Made by a program: the position numbers and the translations under genes | Assembly: GCA_036397475.1 (NCBI GenBank) | Contig: DASWIV010000326.1 | Span: 1 to 21,984, forward strand | Length of the DNA stretch: 21,984 bases | Source: DASWIV01 sp036397475 | GTDB taxonomy: Bacteria; JAJVIF01; JAPKYR01 | Reading direction: 5' to 3' | Shown: positions 1 to 7,166 of the stretch, in pieces | Position numbering within the stretch: the first letter of the stretch is position 1 | How the letters are laid out: every line of letters starts with the position of its first letter | Notes under the pieces: model-generated | Databases searched by the model: none | Seen by the model: the letters and a program-made list of their open reading frames with translations, nothing else | Told to the model about the DNA's origin: nothing

Positions 1-1
1 T

Positions 2-799
2 AAGAAACTCAGGCGCGAAGTCGGGGCGAGGGGCGCTGAAAATACAGAAGAAGCGTGCGATCTGCTAACAGAGGTCATCGGGCGGGAACTTCACCGCTAC
101 GAGTCGAAATTCGATAAGGATGAATTCACTAAGGATCAACCGGGAGTTGTACTTCTGACAGGCGTTAATGGCAGCGGCAAGACCACTGTATGCGGGAAGT
201 TAGCGAAGCGGTTCAAAAATAACGGATACAAGGTATTGCTTGTCGCGGCGGACACGTTCAGGGCCGCGGCGATCGATCAGTTAAAAATATGGGCTGAACG
301 CGCAGAGGTCGATTTCCAGGGCGCTCCGGAAGGGAAAGATCCGTCGAGTGTCGTCTATGACGGACTTGCGCGTGCGCGAAAAGAAAATATCGATATCGTG
401 ATTGTAGATACAGCCGGACGTCTGCAGAACAAGGTCAATTTGATGAATGAACTTGGAAAAATCCGTCGGACTGTCGACAAGCAGATTCCGGGGAAAAATG
501 TCCAGAGCCTTCTGGTTATCGATTCGACTACCGGACAGAATGCCATCACTCAGGCGGAAGTATTCGGCGAAGTCGCGAAACTTGATGGCATTGTACTGAC
601 GAAGATAGATGGAACAGCGCGCGGGGGTGTTGTATTGACCATAAACAGCCGGATGAAACTTCCGGTTGTCGAGATTGGTGTCGGCGAGGGTATAGACGAC
701 CTGATCCCGTTCGATCCTCCGGTGTACGCAAGGAGTCTGCTTGGTGATATAGCTGGTGATGAGATCAACTGGAGATGGAGAGTCGGTACGATTGACTGA
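2..799 (+). CDS. ftsY: Signal recognition particle receptor FtsY (5' end outside window)
   Basis: FtsY is the membrane-associated SRP receptor GTPase. It pairs with Ffh to deliver ribosomes making membrane proteins to the Sec translocon. The frame is open from base 2, so 265 residues of the NG domain are visible and the true start lies upstream. Visible motifs, numbered from the first full codon, are the P-loop GVNGSGKTT (54-62), DTFRAAA (84-90), DTAGR (136-140), TKIDGTARGG (from about 200) and the closing GVGEGIDDLIPFDP. FtsY rather than Ffh is indicated by the IDDLxPFD ending and by the absence of a methionine-rich M domain. The protein continues past the usual end (roughly ARSLLG) with about 13 extra residues containing two tryptophans. 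ffh lies about 500 bp downstream, so both SRP GTPases are neighbours, as in Firmicutes ftsY-ylxM-ffh. Identification is secure; only the start is missing. Confidence 0.97.
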   Translation, partial: KKLRREVGARGAENTEEACDLLTEVIGRELHRYESKFDKDEFTKDQPGVVLLTGVNGSGKTTVCGKLAKRFKNNGYKVLLVAADTFRAAAIDQLKIWAERAEVDFQGAPEGKDPSSVVYDGLARARKENIDIVIVDTAGRLQNKVNLMNELGKIRRTVDKQIPGKNVQSLLVIDSTTGQNAITQAEVFGEVAKLDGIVLTKIDGTARGGVVLTINSRMKLPVVEIGVGEGIDDLIPFDPPVYARSLLGDIAGDEINWRWRVGTID

Positions 800-840
800 A
801 ACCAGCGCCCCTTGTGTTCCACCCTACAGCGGACTGTAAG

Positions 841-963
841 CCCCCGCAAGCGGGGGGAAAGTGAAATATCGCCCCTCCCACAGGGAGGGGATGGGGGAGG
901 GTTAAAAAAATAAAGTAAGATCTGATGCAATCTAACCCCCCTGTAGTCCCCCCAGTGGGGGGA
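841..963. repeat. Cluster of G/C-block palindromes (REP-like intergenic repeat pair)
   Basis: The 183-bp gap after ftsY holds three short, nearly perfect hairpins. They are cccccgc/gcggggg (841-847 with 850-856), cccctccc/gggagggg (872-879 with 883-890) and tcccccc/gggggga (947-953 with 957-963). The second and third are followed (on opposite strands) by G-rich tracts ending in gggtta and ggggtta. The two therefore look like inverted copies of one roughly 35-bp element around an A/T-rich centre at 904-930. No U-tract follows any stem, so they do not look like simple intrinsic terminators. The composition is very unlike the neighbouring coding DNA. Membership of a genome-wide family is inferred from structure, not shown here. 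Confidence 0.7.
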
Positions 964-982
964 CGGATAGGAAAAGCTGACC

Positions 983-1285
983 ATGAAAGGTACAGAAGTA
1001 ATAGAAAAAATCGGAGCTGAGAAGACACACTGTTTTCTCGAGCGGGAAATGATCGAGATCGATCCGGAGCACGATTATCTTATTGTACGCGGCACGGAAG
1101 ATCACCCGCGTATATGTTGTCCCGAACACGAAGAACGGCTCAGGAAGGGAAAATACTACCGCCTTGAGGTCATCGATGGATTTGTTGTCGCCGATGAAGA
1201 GTGGACAACCGGGCATCACCCGTTCGAAGGCGATGTCGAGCCGAAATTTACACCGAAGCGGAAAAAGAATTTTTTCATTAAATAA
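983..1285 (+). CDS. Hypothetical 100-residue protein between ftsY and ffh
   Basis: I do not recognise this family. The ATG at 983 is preceded by aggaaaag about 7-13 bases upstream, a plausible ribosome site, and the gene ends 11 bp before ffh. The protein is soluble, with no signal peptide or membrane segment. It is rich in Glu, Asp, His and Lys, with three cysteines including an adjacent pair (ICCPEHEERL, around residues 44-53) and a basic C-terminus (KRKKNFFIK). The Cys-Cys-x-x-His arrangement could bind metal, but this is only a possibility. In Firmicutes the equivalent position between ftsY and ffh is held by the helix-turn-helix protein YlxM; this sequence does not resemble it. Codon usage and the same-strand position argue for a real gene co-transcribed with ffh. 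Confidence 0.75.
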   Translation: MKGTEVIEKIGAEKTHCFLEREMIEIDPEHDYLIVRGTEDHPRICCPEHEERLRKGKYYRLEVIDGFVVADEEWTTGHHPFEGDVEPKFTPKRKKNFFIK

Positions 1286-1296
1286 AAAATTGACAC

Positions 1297-2637
1297 ATGT
1301 TTGATCGATTAACAGAAACTCTAAACGCTGCATTCAAGAAACTGAGCGGACGCGGTGTCCTCAACGAAAAAGCTGTCGATGAGGGCATGCGCGAAATCAG
1401 GCGTGCACTTCTCGACGCCGACGTAAACTTCAAGGTCGCGAAAATATTAACCGACCGCGTGAAGGAGCGGGCTGTTGGCGAGGAAGTGATGAGGTCGCTG
1501 ACTCCCGGACAGCAGGTCGTGAAAGTAGTGCGCGACGAGCTGGTCAATCTGCTTGGACCGGAATCTGTCGAGCCGAAAATTGAAAAAGCACAGGTCAACC
1601 ATGTGATGCTGGTCGGGCTTCAGGGCTCCGGTAAAACCACTCATGCCGCCAAACTCGCGTTGAAATACAAAAAAGATGGATTCAGGCCTCTGCTTGTCGC
1701 GCTCGATGTTTACCGTCCCGCCGCGATAAAACAGCTGCATGTTGTCGGCGGACAGGCGAATGTCGATGTCTTCAGTATCGATGATGAAAAAGATCCGCTG
1801 AAAATTCAGAAAGCAGCGTTCCAGTTATCGAAGGACAAGGGCTACGACCTTGTAATATACGATACCGCCGGACGTACAACTGTCGATGAGCAAATGATGG
1901 CGGAGATTGTCGCGCTCAAAAACGCGATGGAATTCACGGAAATATTTCTCGTTATCGACTCGATGACAGGACAGGATGCCGTGAACACCGCCGAAAGTTT
2001 CCAGAAGGCTGTCGGTATTACAGGATGTATTCTGACGAAGCTAGATGGCGACGCCAGGGGTGGAGCGGCGTTATCGGTGAGAGAAGTAACGGGAGTGCCG
2101 ATAGTATTTGCCGGTGTCGGGGAGGGACTTTCGCAGCTCGAAGCGTTTCATCCCGACAGGATGGCGGGACGTATTCTGGGAATGGGCGATGTCCTGACAC
2201 TGATTGAAAAAGCTGAAGGCGAGATCGACGAACGTGAGGCGATGAAACTTCGCGAAAAGATAATGGGCGACAGTTTCAACTTCGAAGATTTCCTCGACCA
2301 GATGAGGCAGGTCCAGAAAATGGGACCGCTTGATCAAATAGTCAAGATGATTCCCGGAATGGGCGGTCTTGCAAAGCAGATAGAGACAATTGATCCAAAG
2401 GAGTTCAGCCGTGTCGAGGCGATGGTGCTTTCGATGACCGTGGAAGAACGGAAGCATCCGGGCATTATTAATAACTCCCGGCGTCGCAGAATCGCGCAGG
2501 GCTCGGGGATGCAGCACCAGGATGTCGGGCGCTTACTCAACCAGTTCAAGGAAGCCAAGAAAATGATGAAGCAGCTTTCAAAAATGGGCGGAATGGTTCC
2601 AAGAGGCGCGATGAACAGGATGTTCAAAAACAGGTAA
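1297..2637 (+). CDS. ffh: Signal recognition particle protein Ffh (SRP54)
   Basis: Ffh is the protein of the bacterial SRP. It binds 4.5S RNA and signal sequences on nascent chains and docks with FtsY. All 446 residues are present. The N domain covers about 1-95, and the GTPase domain carries GLQGSGKTT (107-115), DVYRPAA (137-143), DTAGR (189-193) and TKLDGDARGG (247-256). The methionine-rich M domain starts near residue 325 and includes the RNA-binding RRRRIAQGSG (395-404) and the helix ending KKMMKQLSKMGG. Length is typical. There is no visible Shine-Dalgarno sequence before the ATG, only an A-rich stretch. The usual ffh partners rpsP, rimM and trmD do not follow; small unrecognised genes do. 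Confidence 0.98.
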   Translation: MFDRLTETLNAAFKKLSGRGVLNEKAVDEGMREIRRALLDADVNFKVAKILTDRVKERAVGEEVMRSLTPGQQVVKVVRDELVNLLGPESVEPKIEKAQVNHVMLVGLQGSGKTTHAAKLALKYKKDGFRPLLVALDVYRPAAIKQLHVVGGQANVDVFSIDDEKDPLKIQKAAFQLSKDKGYDLVIYDTAGRTTVDEQMMAEIVALKNAMEFTEIFLVIDSMTGQDAVNTAESFQKAVGITGCILTKLDGDARGGAALSVREVTGVPIVFAGVGEGLSQLEAFHPDRMAGRILGMGDVLTLIEKAEGEIDEREAMKLREKIMGDSFNFEDFLDQMRQVQKMGPLDQIVKMIPGMGGLAKQIETIDPKEFSRVEAMVLSMTVEERKHPGIINNSRRRRIAQGSGMQHQDVGRLLNQFKEAKKMMKQLSKMGGMVPRGAMNRMFKNR

Positions 2638-2641
2638 AAAA

Positions 2642-2914
2642 ATGGCGAAGAAAAAAAAATTGAAAATCGAAGAAGAAGAAGTTCAGGCTGTGGAAATTTC
2701 CGGTGAAAAGTCACCCAGCATGGAGACGTTTCATGCATTTATAAGCCTCAGCAGTATCGACCAGGAAAAGGTCGTGAAGCTTATCCTCGAATCCAATGGC
2801 GCCGACCATTTATTGTCGGTGCTTAATTCAGACGATTACACGGGACTCGGGGACTTCCTGGCTGACAGGGTCAGGTATTATCACTTTTTCAGGGTCGTGA
2901 AGGACAAGCTGTAA
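2642..2914 (+). CDS. Hypothetical small acidic protein after ffh (90 aa)
   Basis: Unrecognised. The ATG lies four bases after the ffh stop within an A-run, so translation is probably coupled to ffh and no Shine-Dalgarno sequence fits. The protein begins with a lysine block (AKKKKLK), then a glutamate block, then a helical region with FISLSSIDQEKVVKLILES and LLSVL, and ends YYHFFRVVKDKL. It has no membrane segment, signal peptide or cysteines. Its second half loosely matches the next gene product in the order of hydrophobic positions and in the ending (F-hydrophobic-basic-VK). The two may be small relatives, but the similarity is too weak to assert. Position suggests co-transcription with ffh. 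Confidence 0.7.
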   Translation: MAKKKKLKIEEEEVQAVEISGEKSPSMETFHAFISLSSIDQEKVVKLILESNGADHLLSVLNSDDYTGLGDFLADRVRYYHFFRVVKDKL

Positions 2915-2922
2915 ATACTCGA

Positions 2923-3135
2923 ATGGATTCAAACGATAAAATCAGGGAAGTTTACGACCTTTTTGAAAAGCTGGACCCGGCAAGCAAGGAGGAATTTCTT
3001 GCAGAGCTTGTCAGCGACGACAACCTGCTGCAGATGATTCTTGATAAGCTGCTTGAAATTCGGGGTGATGGCGATGTGGTGGAAATTGATGAAGCGACCG
3101 ACTACATTAGTTTTCTTAAAAAGGTGAAAGAGTGA
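2923..3135 (+). CDS. Hypothetical small acidic helical protein (70 aa)
   Basis: Unrecognised. The ATG follows the previous stop by 8 bases and no Shine-Dalgarno sequence is visible. The 70 residues are strongly acidic and predicted helical from the heptad-like spacing of leucines (VYDLFEKLDPASKEEFLAEL, then NLLQMILDKLLEI). The end, DYISFLKKVKE, resembles the end of the preceding 90-residue protein. No cysteines, signal peptide or membrane segments are present. Same-strand spacing suggests the ffh transcription unit. Acidic helical proteins of this size are often adaptors or subunits of larger complexes, but nothing in the sequence fixes a partner. Confidence 0.65.
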   Translation: MDSNDKIREVYDLFEKLDPASKEEFLAELVSDDNLLQMILDKLLEIRGDGDVVEIDEATDYISFLKKVKE

Positions 3136-3186
3136 GAAATCGCACTCCGCGTTACTTTGTCGGGGAAGTGGGATAACTGGGAACCA

Positions 3187-3840
3187 ATGTTCTTCCCGAG
3201 ATTCATAAAATGGCTGTCAAAATTACCTCCACCCTATTCGCTTGGCCTCTTATGGTGGGGTGAAGCGACCATTTACATGACGGGAATCGCAGGGGCTTAT
3301 CTGCTTTCGGGATCCATTTACGACAACATAAAGCCACAATACGAACAATGGCTCTTTCTCCTGGAGTTGCTGATATATTTTCTGGTCTTTTACCTCATGC
3401 ATTTCGTGTTCAGTAAAGTTTCAGAGTTGATGGAAGCCCTATTGAATATTCACAGGCAGGGAGGCCTGATCAGGATACAGCGGATAATGTCGGAAGTTTC
3501 TTCCGATCCGGATGGCTCTGATGAGGTCGATTACAAAATCGAACCGGATTTTGATCCCCTGAAGCCTCCAAAACGGATACGTGCGAGTGCCGGACCCTTT
3601 AAAACCCGCTATTTCATCGTACTTCCGTCGGCTTTTTTGTTGTATTTACTGGGCTACGTGAGTACAATTTACAGAATATTCGTGCTCCAGGTTCAGACGT
3701 GGGAGCAGGACGCATTAATTTTGCCGGCTTTAGGGTCGGTGATTGTTGCGTGCGTTTGCTATTTGTTTCTCATGCCACATTTGCCTGGCTATGTCAGTGT
3801 CCGAAATCTGATAAAGGGTACGGATGATCAAGGAGAATAA
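3187..3840 (+). CDS. Hypothetical four-helix membrane protein
   Basis: I do not recognise the family. Four hydrophobic stretches are clear, as two pairs: one near codons 30-75 of this reading (SLGLLWW to ISGSIY-like segments and LFLLELLIYFLVFYLMHFVF), the other near 140-195 (YFIVLPSAFLLYLLGYV and LILPALGSVIVACVCYLFLM). A polar loop of about 60 residues, rich in Asp, Glu, Lys and Pro, separates the pairs. The two-pairs-and-loop layout recalls small integral inner-membrane proteins of the YIP1 kind, though no diagnostic motif was seen. The start is uncertain: ATG 3187 has a weak ggga upstream, while the frame is open back to a TTG at 3157 (10 more residues). The gene ends three bases before the acyl-CoA dehydrogenase start, and the aaggag ribosome site of that gene lies inside this one. 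Confidence 0.72.
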   Translation: MFFPRFIKWLSKLPPPYSLGLLWWGEATIYMTGIAGAYLLSGSIYDNIKPQYEQWLFLLELLIYFLVFYLMHFVFSKVSELMEALLNIHRQGGLIRIQRIMSEVSSDPDGSDEVDYKIEPDFDPLKPPKRIRASAGPFKTRYFIVLPSAFLLYLLGYVSTIYRIFVLQVQTWEQDALILPALGSVIVACVCYLFLMPHLPGYVSVRNLIKGTDDQGE

Positions 3841-3843
3841 ATC

Positions 3844-5052
3844 ATGGATTTCTCGCTAACTGAGGAGCAATTACTGATCCGCGATACAGCGAGGAGGATA
3901 GCGCGTGATGTCATACTTCCTCATGTCGAGAGGTATGACCGTGAGCGTGCAATACCGTGGGAAGCCATCAAGGCACTGGCTGAAGCCGGCATGCTGGCTC
4001 CTATTCTTCCCGAGCAATATGGGGGGCCAGGATTTTCATACCTTGAGTACGCGTTAATCGGCGAACAGATAGCGTGGGCGGACACCGGTACCAGCACCGT
4101 TATGGGAGCGCATTGCTCGCTTGCGGTTGCACCGATCCTGAATTATGGAACCGAGGAACAGAAACAGCATTATCTTCCCAAAATGGGTTCGGGTGAATGG
4201 CTGGGTGCGTTTGCGCTTACGGAGCCGAATGCCGGATCCGACGCGAGTAACATCGCTGTCTATGCCGAAGATAAAGGTGATCACTGGCTGATCAATGGTA
4301 CCAAGCAGTGGACCACCAACGGCGATATCGCAAAAGTGGTAATCCTGTTCGCAACAGTGGACCCGTCCAAGGGTCTTGCCGGAGTGACACCGTTCATAAT
4401 CGATACCGACATTCCCGGATATTCGATCGGAGGTATCGAGCAGACGATGGGAATTCACGCGTCGCACCAGTGTGTAACGCAGTACGACAACATGAAGGTC
4501 CCAAAGGACGCTGTTCTGGGCGGCACGAGAAATGTCGGTCGCGGATTCCAGGTCGCGATGGGCATTCTGGATGGCGGACGTGTCGGTGTAGCCGCGTCGG
4601 CGACAGGACTTGCGACCCGGGCGCTGGAAGAAGCGATTAAATATATGGATTCAAGGGTCCAGTTCGGCCAGAAGATCAGCAAATTCCAGGCGCTGCAGTT
4701 CAAGGTCGCGGATATGGCTACAAAAGTAAACGCAGCGAGGCTGATGGCGTATTACGCTGCGTGGTTGAAGAGCATAGGCGCGAAAATGACAAGGGAAGCC
4801 GCTATGGCGAAACTTTTCGCGAGCGATGTCGCGATGGAAGTCACTGTCGACGCTGTCCAGCTTCATGGCGGCTACGGTTACTCCATGGAGTACCCTGTTG
4901 AAAAATTAATGAGAGACGCAAAGATTCACCAGATATACGAAGGAACTAACGAAATCCAGAGGATGGTAATAGCGCGTGACGTATTCAAGCGGGGAGTCTT
5001 CATTCCGTTCGAACAGATCGAAGAAGCCCTGAGTGCGCACGCCAGCGTATGA
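3844..5052 (+). CDS. Acyl-CoA dehydrogenase
   Basis: A FAD-dependent enzyme that makes the alpha-beta double bond in acyl-CoA thioesters and passes electrons to electron-transfer flavoprotein. Its 402 residues are slightly longer than the usual 380. The N-terminal helical domain begins FSLTEEQLLIRDTARRIA. The middle domain has FALTEPNAGSD (123-133) and WTTNGD, which contact flavin. The C-terminal domain has QFGQKISKFQALQFKVADM and the catalytic-base region IYEGTNEIQ, where Glu366 aligns with the base of short-chain and butyryl-CoA dehydrogenases. Chain-length specificity cannot be read off reliably. A strong aaggag lies upstream of the ATG. The stop overlaps the start of the next gene as ATGA, so translation of the prenyl synthase is probably coupled to it. 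No ETF genes lie in the window. Confidence 0.96.
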   Translation: MDFSLTEEQLLIRDTARRIARDVILPHVERYDRERAIPWEAIKALAEAGMLAPILPEQYGGPGFSYLEYALIGEQIAWADTGTSTVMGAHCSLAVAPILNYGTEEQKQHYLPKMGSGEWLGAFALTEPNAGSDASNIAVYAEDKGDHWLINGTKQWTTNGDIAKVVILFATVDPSKGLAGVTPFIIDTDIPGYSIGGIEQTMGIHASHQCVTQYDNMKVPKDAVLGGTRNVGRGFQVAMGILDGGRVGVAASATGLATRALEEAIKYMDSRVQFGQKISKFQALQFKVADMATKVNAARLMAYYAAWLKSIGAKMTREAAMAKLFASDVAMEVTVDAVQLHGGYGYSMEYPVEKLMRDAKIHQIYEGTNEIQRMVIARDVFKRGVFIPFEQIEEALSAHASV

Positions 5053-6152
5053 GTTCGACAATACCTGCCGCAGACAGGAAAGATCTGCTTGATTTCCTTG
5101 CCGGCCGCCGCGAGGCGGTCGTAGCCTTCATACAAAATTTCGGATTGACGAATCTTGTCGCTGAGCCTCACGTAAAGGATTTTTTCCTGTCTTATCCGCT
5201 CCGCGGAGGAAAAAGCCTCAGGCCCGCGCTTGTAGCGCTTGCCGCGGGAGCTGCGTCGGGAAATGACGAAACCGAAAACACCATGCCCTTGCAGGCTGCT
5301 GTCGAGCTGTACCATAACTGGACACTTATTCACGATGACATAATCGACGAGGACGATTTCCGCCGCGGGAAACCGTCGCTTCACCGGGAGATAGAATACG
5401 CTGTAAAAAAAGATTCAAATGATGATGGCGCTGCCAAGTACGGACGCGATATCGCGCTTCTTGTTGGCGACCTGATGCATGGGACTGTCGGATTGCTCGT
5501 ATTCAAGCTGACTGGTCGCGGGGTTGGTTCCGATGTCGTATTGAATATTATGAGAATCATGCACGCTGAGCTTACTCCCGCGCTTGTAGATGGCGAGGCA
5601 CAGGATGTCAGGTTCTCCCGGGAGCGAGTCGGAGAGATCGGCGAGGATTCCATACTCGAAATGCTCGAAGGTAAAACCGCGGCACTGTTCGAGTTCTGCG
5701 GGACGGCAGGAGCGCTCGCAGGACTGAATTCGACCGACGCTTCAGATTCACGAGTACAGGCGATGGCAGGATTCAGCCGAGCGGCAGGCCTCGCCTTCCA
5801 GATACAGGACGATATTCTTGGCGTGACCGGGGATGAGGATAAACTTGGAAAACCGCGTGGCAGCGACTTGAGGGAAGGAAAACATACATTACTGCTGCTG
5901 CACGCGTTTGAAAATGGATCGGATGCGCAGTTGAATGAGCTGCGCCCATTGATCGGCAAGGTGGACATTTCGCCCGAAGAAGTCGACAGGGCGGAGGAAT
6001 TACTGAGAGAGATCGGGACCATCGAGCACGTAAGGGGAATCGCGCTGGAATATATCGAATCAGCTATCCCATTCCTCGACGATCTCGACGACTCGATATC
6101 CAGGAGCCTCCTGGCAGGATTGGCAGAGTACATGGTTGAGAGAGAATTCTGA
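5049..6152 (+). CDS. Polyprenyl diphosphate synthase (probably short-chain, FPP/GGPP type)
   Basis: It condenses isopentenyl diphosphate with allylic diphosphates to make linear isoprenoid diphosphates for quinones, lipid carriers or carotenoids. The 367 residues carry GGKSLRP (53-59), the first aspartate motif DDIID (96-100) followed by EDDFRRGKPSLH, and the second motif DDILGVTGDEDKLGKP (from 254). Trp91 stands five residues before the first Asp. In archaeal-type GGPP synthases an aromatic residue at that place limits chain length, so a C15-C20 product is the better guess; this is inference. The start overlaps the stop of the upstream dehydrogenase (ATGA) and no separate ribosome site is evident. 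ispA, ispB and crtE are all possible names, so no symbol is given. Confidence 0.93.
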   Translation: MSSTIPAADRKDLLDFLAGRREAVVAFIQNFGLTNLVAEPHVKDFFLSYPLRGGKSLRPALVALAAGAASGNDETENTMPLQAAVELYHNWTLIHDDIIDEDDFRRGKPSLHREIEYAVKKDSNDDGAAKYGRDIALLVGDLMHGTVGLLVFKLTGRGVGSDVVLNIMRIMHAELTPALVDGEAQDVRFSRERVGEIGEDSILEMLEGKTAALFEFCGTAGALAGLNSTDASDSRVQAMAGFSRAAGLAFQIQDDILGVTGDEDKLGKPRGSDLREGKHTLLLLHAFENGSDAQLNELRPLIGKVDISPEEVDRAEELLREIGTIEHVRGIALEYIESAIPFLDDLDDSISRSLLAGLAEYMVEREF

Positions 6153-6167
6153 ACTGAAGAAATAAAT

Positions 6168-6806
6168 ATGAAAGAACTTCCCGAAAGAAACGAGATCAGC
6201 CTTGCCGATTCACCCGCACCGGGTTTTGTTGTGATCGTGTCCGGAGTTTCCGGGGCCGGCAAGGGAAGCGTTATCAATAAATTGAAGGAATTGCGTGAGG
6301 ATTTCGTGCTGTCAGTTTCAACGACAACACGTCCGCCACGCAAGGAAGGCACTATTGGCGAGCACTATGCCCACGTGGATATCGAGGAATTTCACGACCT
6401 TGCCAGTTCGGGTGAATTTCTCGAGTGGGCGGAAGTTCATGGACATTTATATGGTACCCGCCGGGATTGGGTGCTTGAAAAAATCGCGGAAGGTTACATC
6501 GTGATTCTTGAGATCGATGTGCAGGGTGCGATCCAGGTAATGACTAAAAATATCGACCAGACCTCTGTTTTTGTGACCCCCCCGGACCGCCAGACAGCGT
6601 ATGACCGTCTCAAGAGAAGGGGAACCGAGACCGAAGAGGATATCAAGCGCCGCATCAGGAACTCCGATTGGGAGTTCGACCAGATGAACCAATTCGACTA
6701 TATGGTCGTCAATGTATCGGGGAAGCTTGACGAAACGGCGCAGACATTATCGGCAATTATCACAGCGGAGCGCGCAAAAATGACCCGCAGCTCCGTGAGA
6801 CCATAA
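6168..6806 (+). CDS. gmk: Guanylate kinase
   Basis: It transfers phosphate from ATP to GMP, giving GDP, a step in making GTP and recycling cGMP. The 212 residues carry a P-loop GVSGAGKGS (26-34), then the GMP-binding region STTTRPPRKEGTIGEHYAHV and EFLEWAEVHGHLYGT, then EIDVQGA and the lid helix RLKRRGTETEEDIKRRI. The P-loop has Gly-Ser after the lysine instead of the usual Ser-Thr, which still supplies the hydroxyl one position later. The first 18 residues extend beyond the common start of the family. Followed by rpoZ and coaBC, a gene order widely conserved in bacteria, which supports the call. Confidence 0.97.
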   Translation: MKELPERNEISLADSPAPGFVVIVSGVSGAGKGSVINKLKELREDFVLSVSTTTRPPRKEGTIGEHYAHVDIEEFHDLASSGEFLEWAEVHGHLYGTRRDWVLEKIAEGYIVILEIDVQGAIQVMTKNIDQTSVFVTPPDRQTAYDRLKRRGTETEEDIKRRIRNSDWEFDQMNQFDYMVVNVSGKLDETAQTLSAIITAERAKMTRSSVRP

Positions 6807-6851
6807 AAATTTATCGCCACTTCAATGTGGCTGCCGGAGGGCAAACTTAGA

Positions 6852-7151
6852 ATGAGAAAACCCACAATAGATGAGCTGCTTGAACAGGTAGACAGCATCT
6901 ACGAGCTGACCATGCTCGCAGCCAAGGAAGCCACCCGTTTGAGGATCAAGGACCGCGAAACTCCCGAAGCGCTTCAGAAAGCGCTCGAGAGAATTTCGGA
7001 AGGCAAGGTCAAGGGTGAGTTCCTGTCGAGGAAGGATCTGGATAAATACGAGGAAGAGGAACGTATGAGAAGGGAAACCGAGGCGATCGCAAGGCAGAAA
7101 TCCCAGCTTATGCCACCACCCCCGGCGCTTCCCAAAATCGAGGACGACTAA
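6852..7151 (+). CDS. rpoZ: DNA-directed RNA polymerase subunit omega
   Basis: Omega binds the beta-prime subunit and helps RNA polymerase assemble. The diagnostic stretch SIYELTMLAAKEATRLR matches the usual SRYELVLVAAKRARQL. The rest is a charged helical tail ending in PPPPALPKIEDD, a little longer than the E. coli protein. I place the start at ATG 6852 because ggaggg (6836-6841) sits 10 bases upstream, giving 99 residues (MRKPTIDEL). An ATG at 6825 in the same frame would add nine residues but has no ribosome site and would place the ggaggg inside the gene. The position between gmk and coaBC is the classical one for rpoZ. Confidence 0.9.
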   Translation: MRKPTIDELLEQVDSIYELTMLAAKEATRLRIKDRETPEALQKALERISEGKVKGEFLSRKDLDKYEEEERMRRETEAIARQKSQLMPPPPALPKIEDD

Positions 7152-7166
7152 CGGGGACAATTTCCC

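Noticed and set aside
1290..1295. Consensus -35 box TTGACA just before the ffh start
   Set aside because: No -10 box lies 16-18 bases downstream, and that distance would fall inside ffh. Probably chance in an A/T-rich gap.
5381..6352. Minus-strand open frame of 323 codons opposite the prenyl synthase and gmk
   Set aside because: Very rich in Ser, Pro and Thr with no motif or ribosome site; it mirrors two confidently identified plus-strand genes, so it is an antisense shadow.
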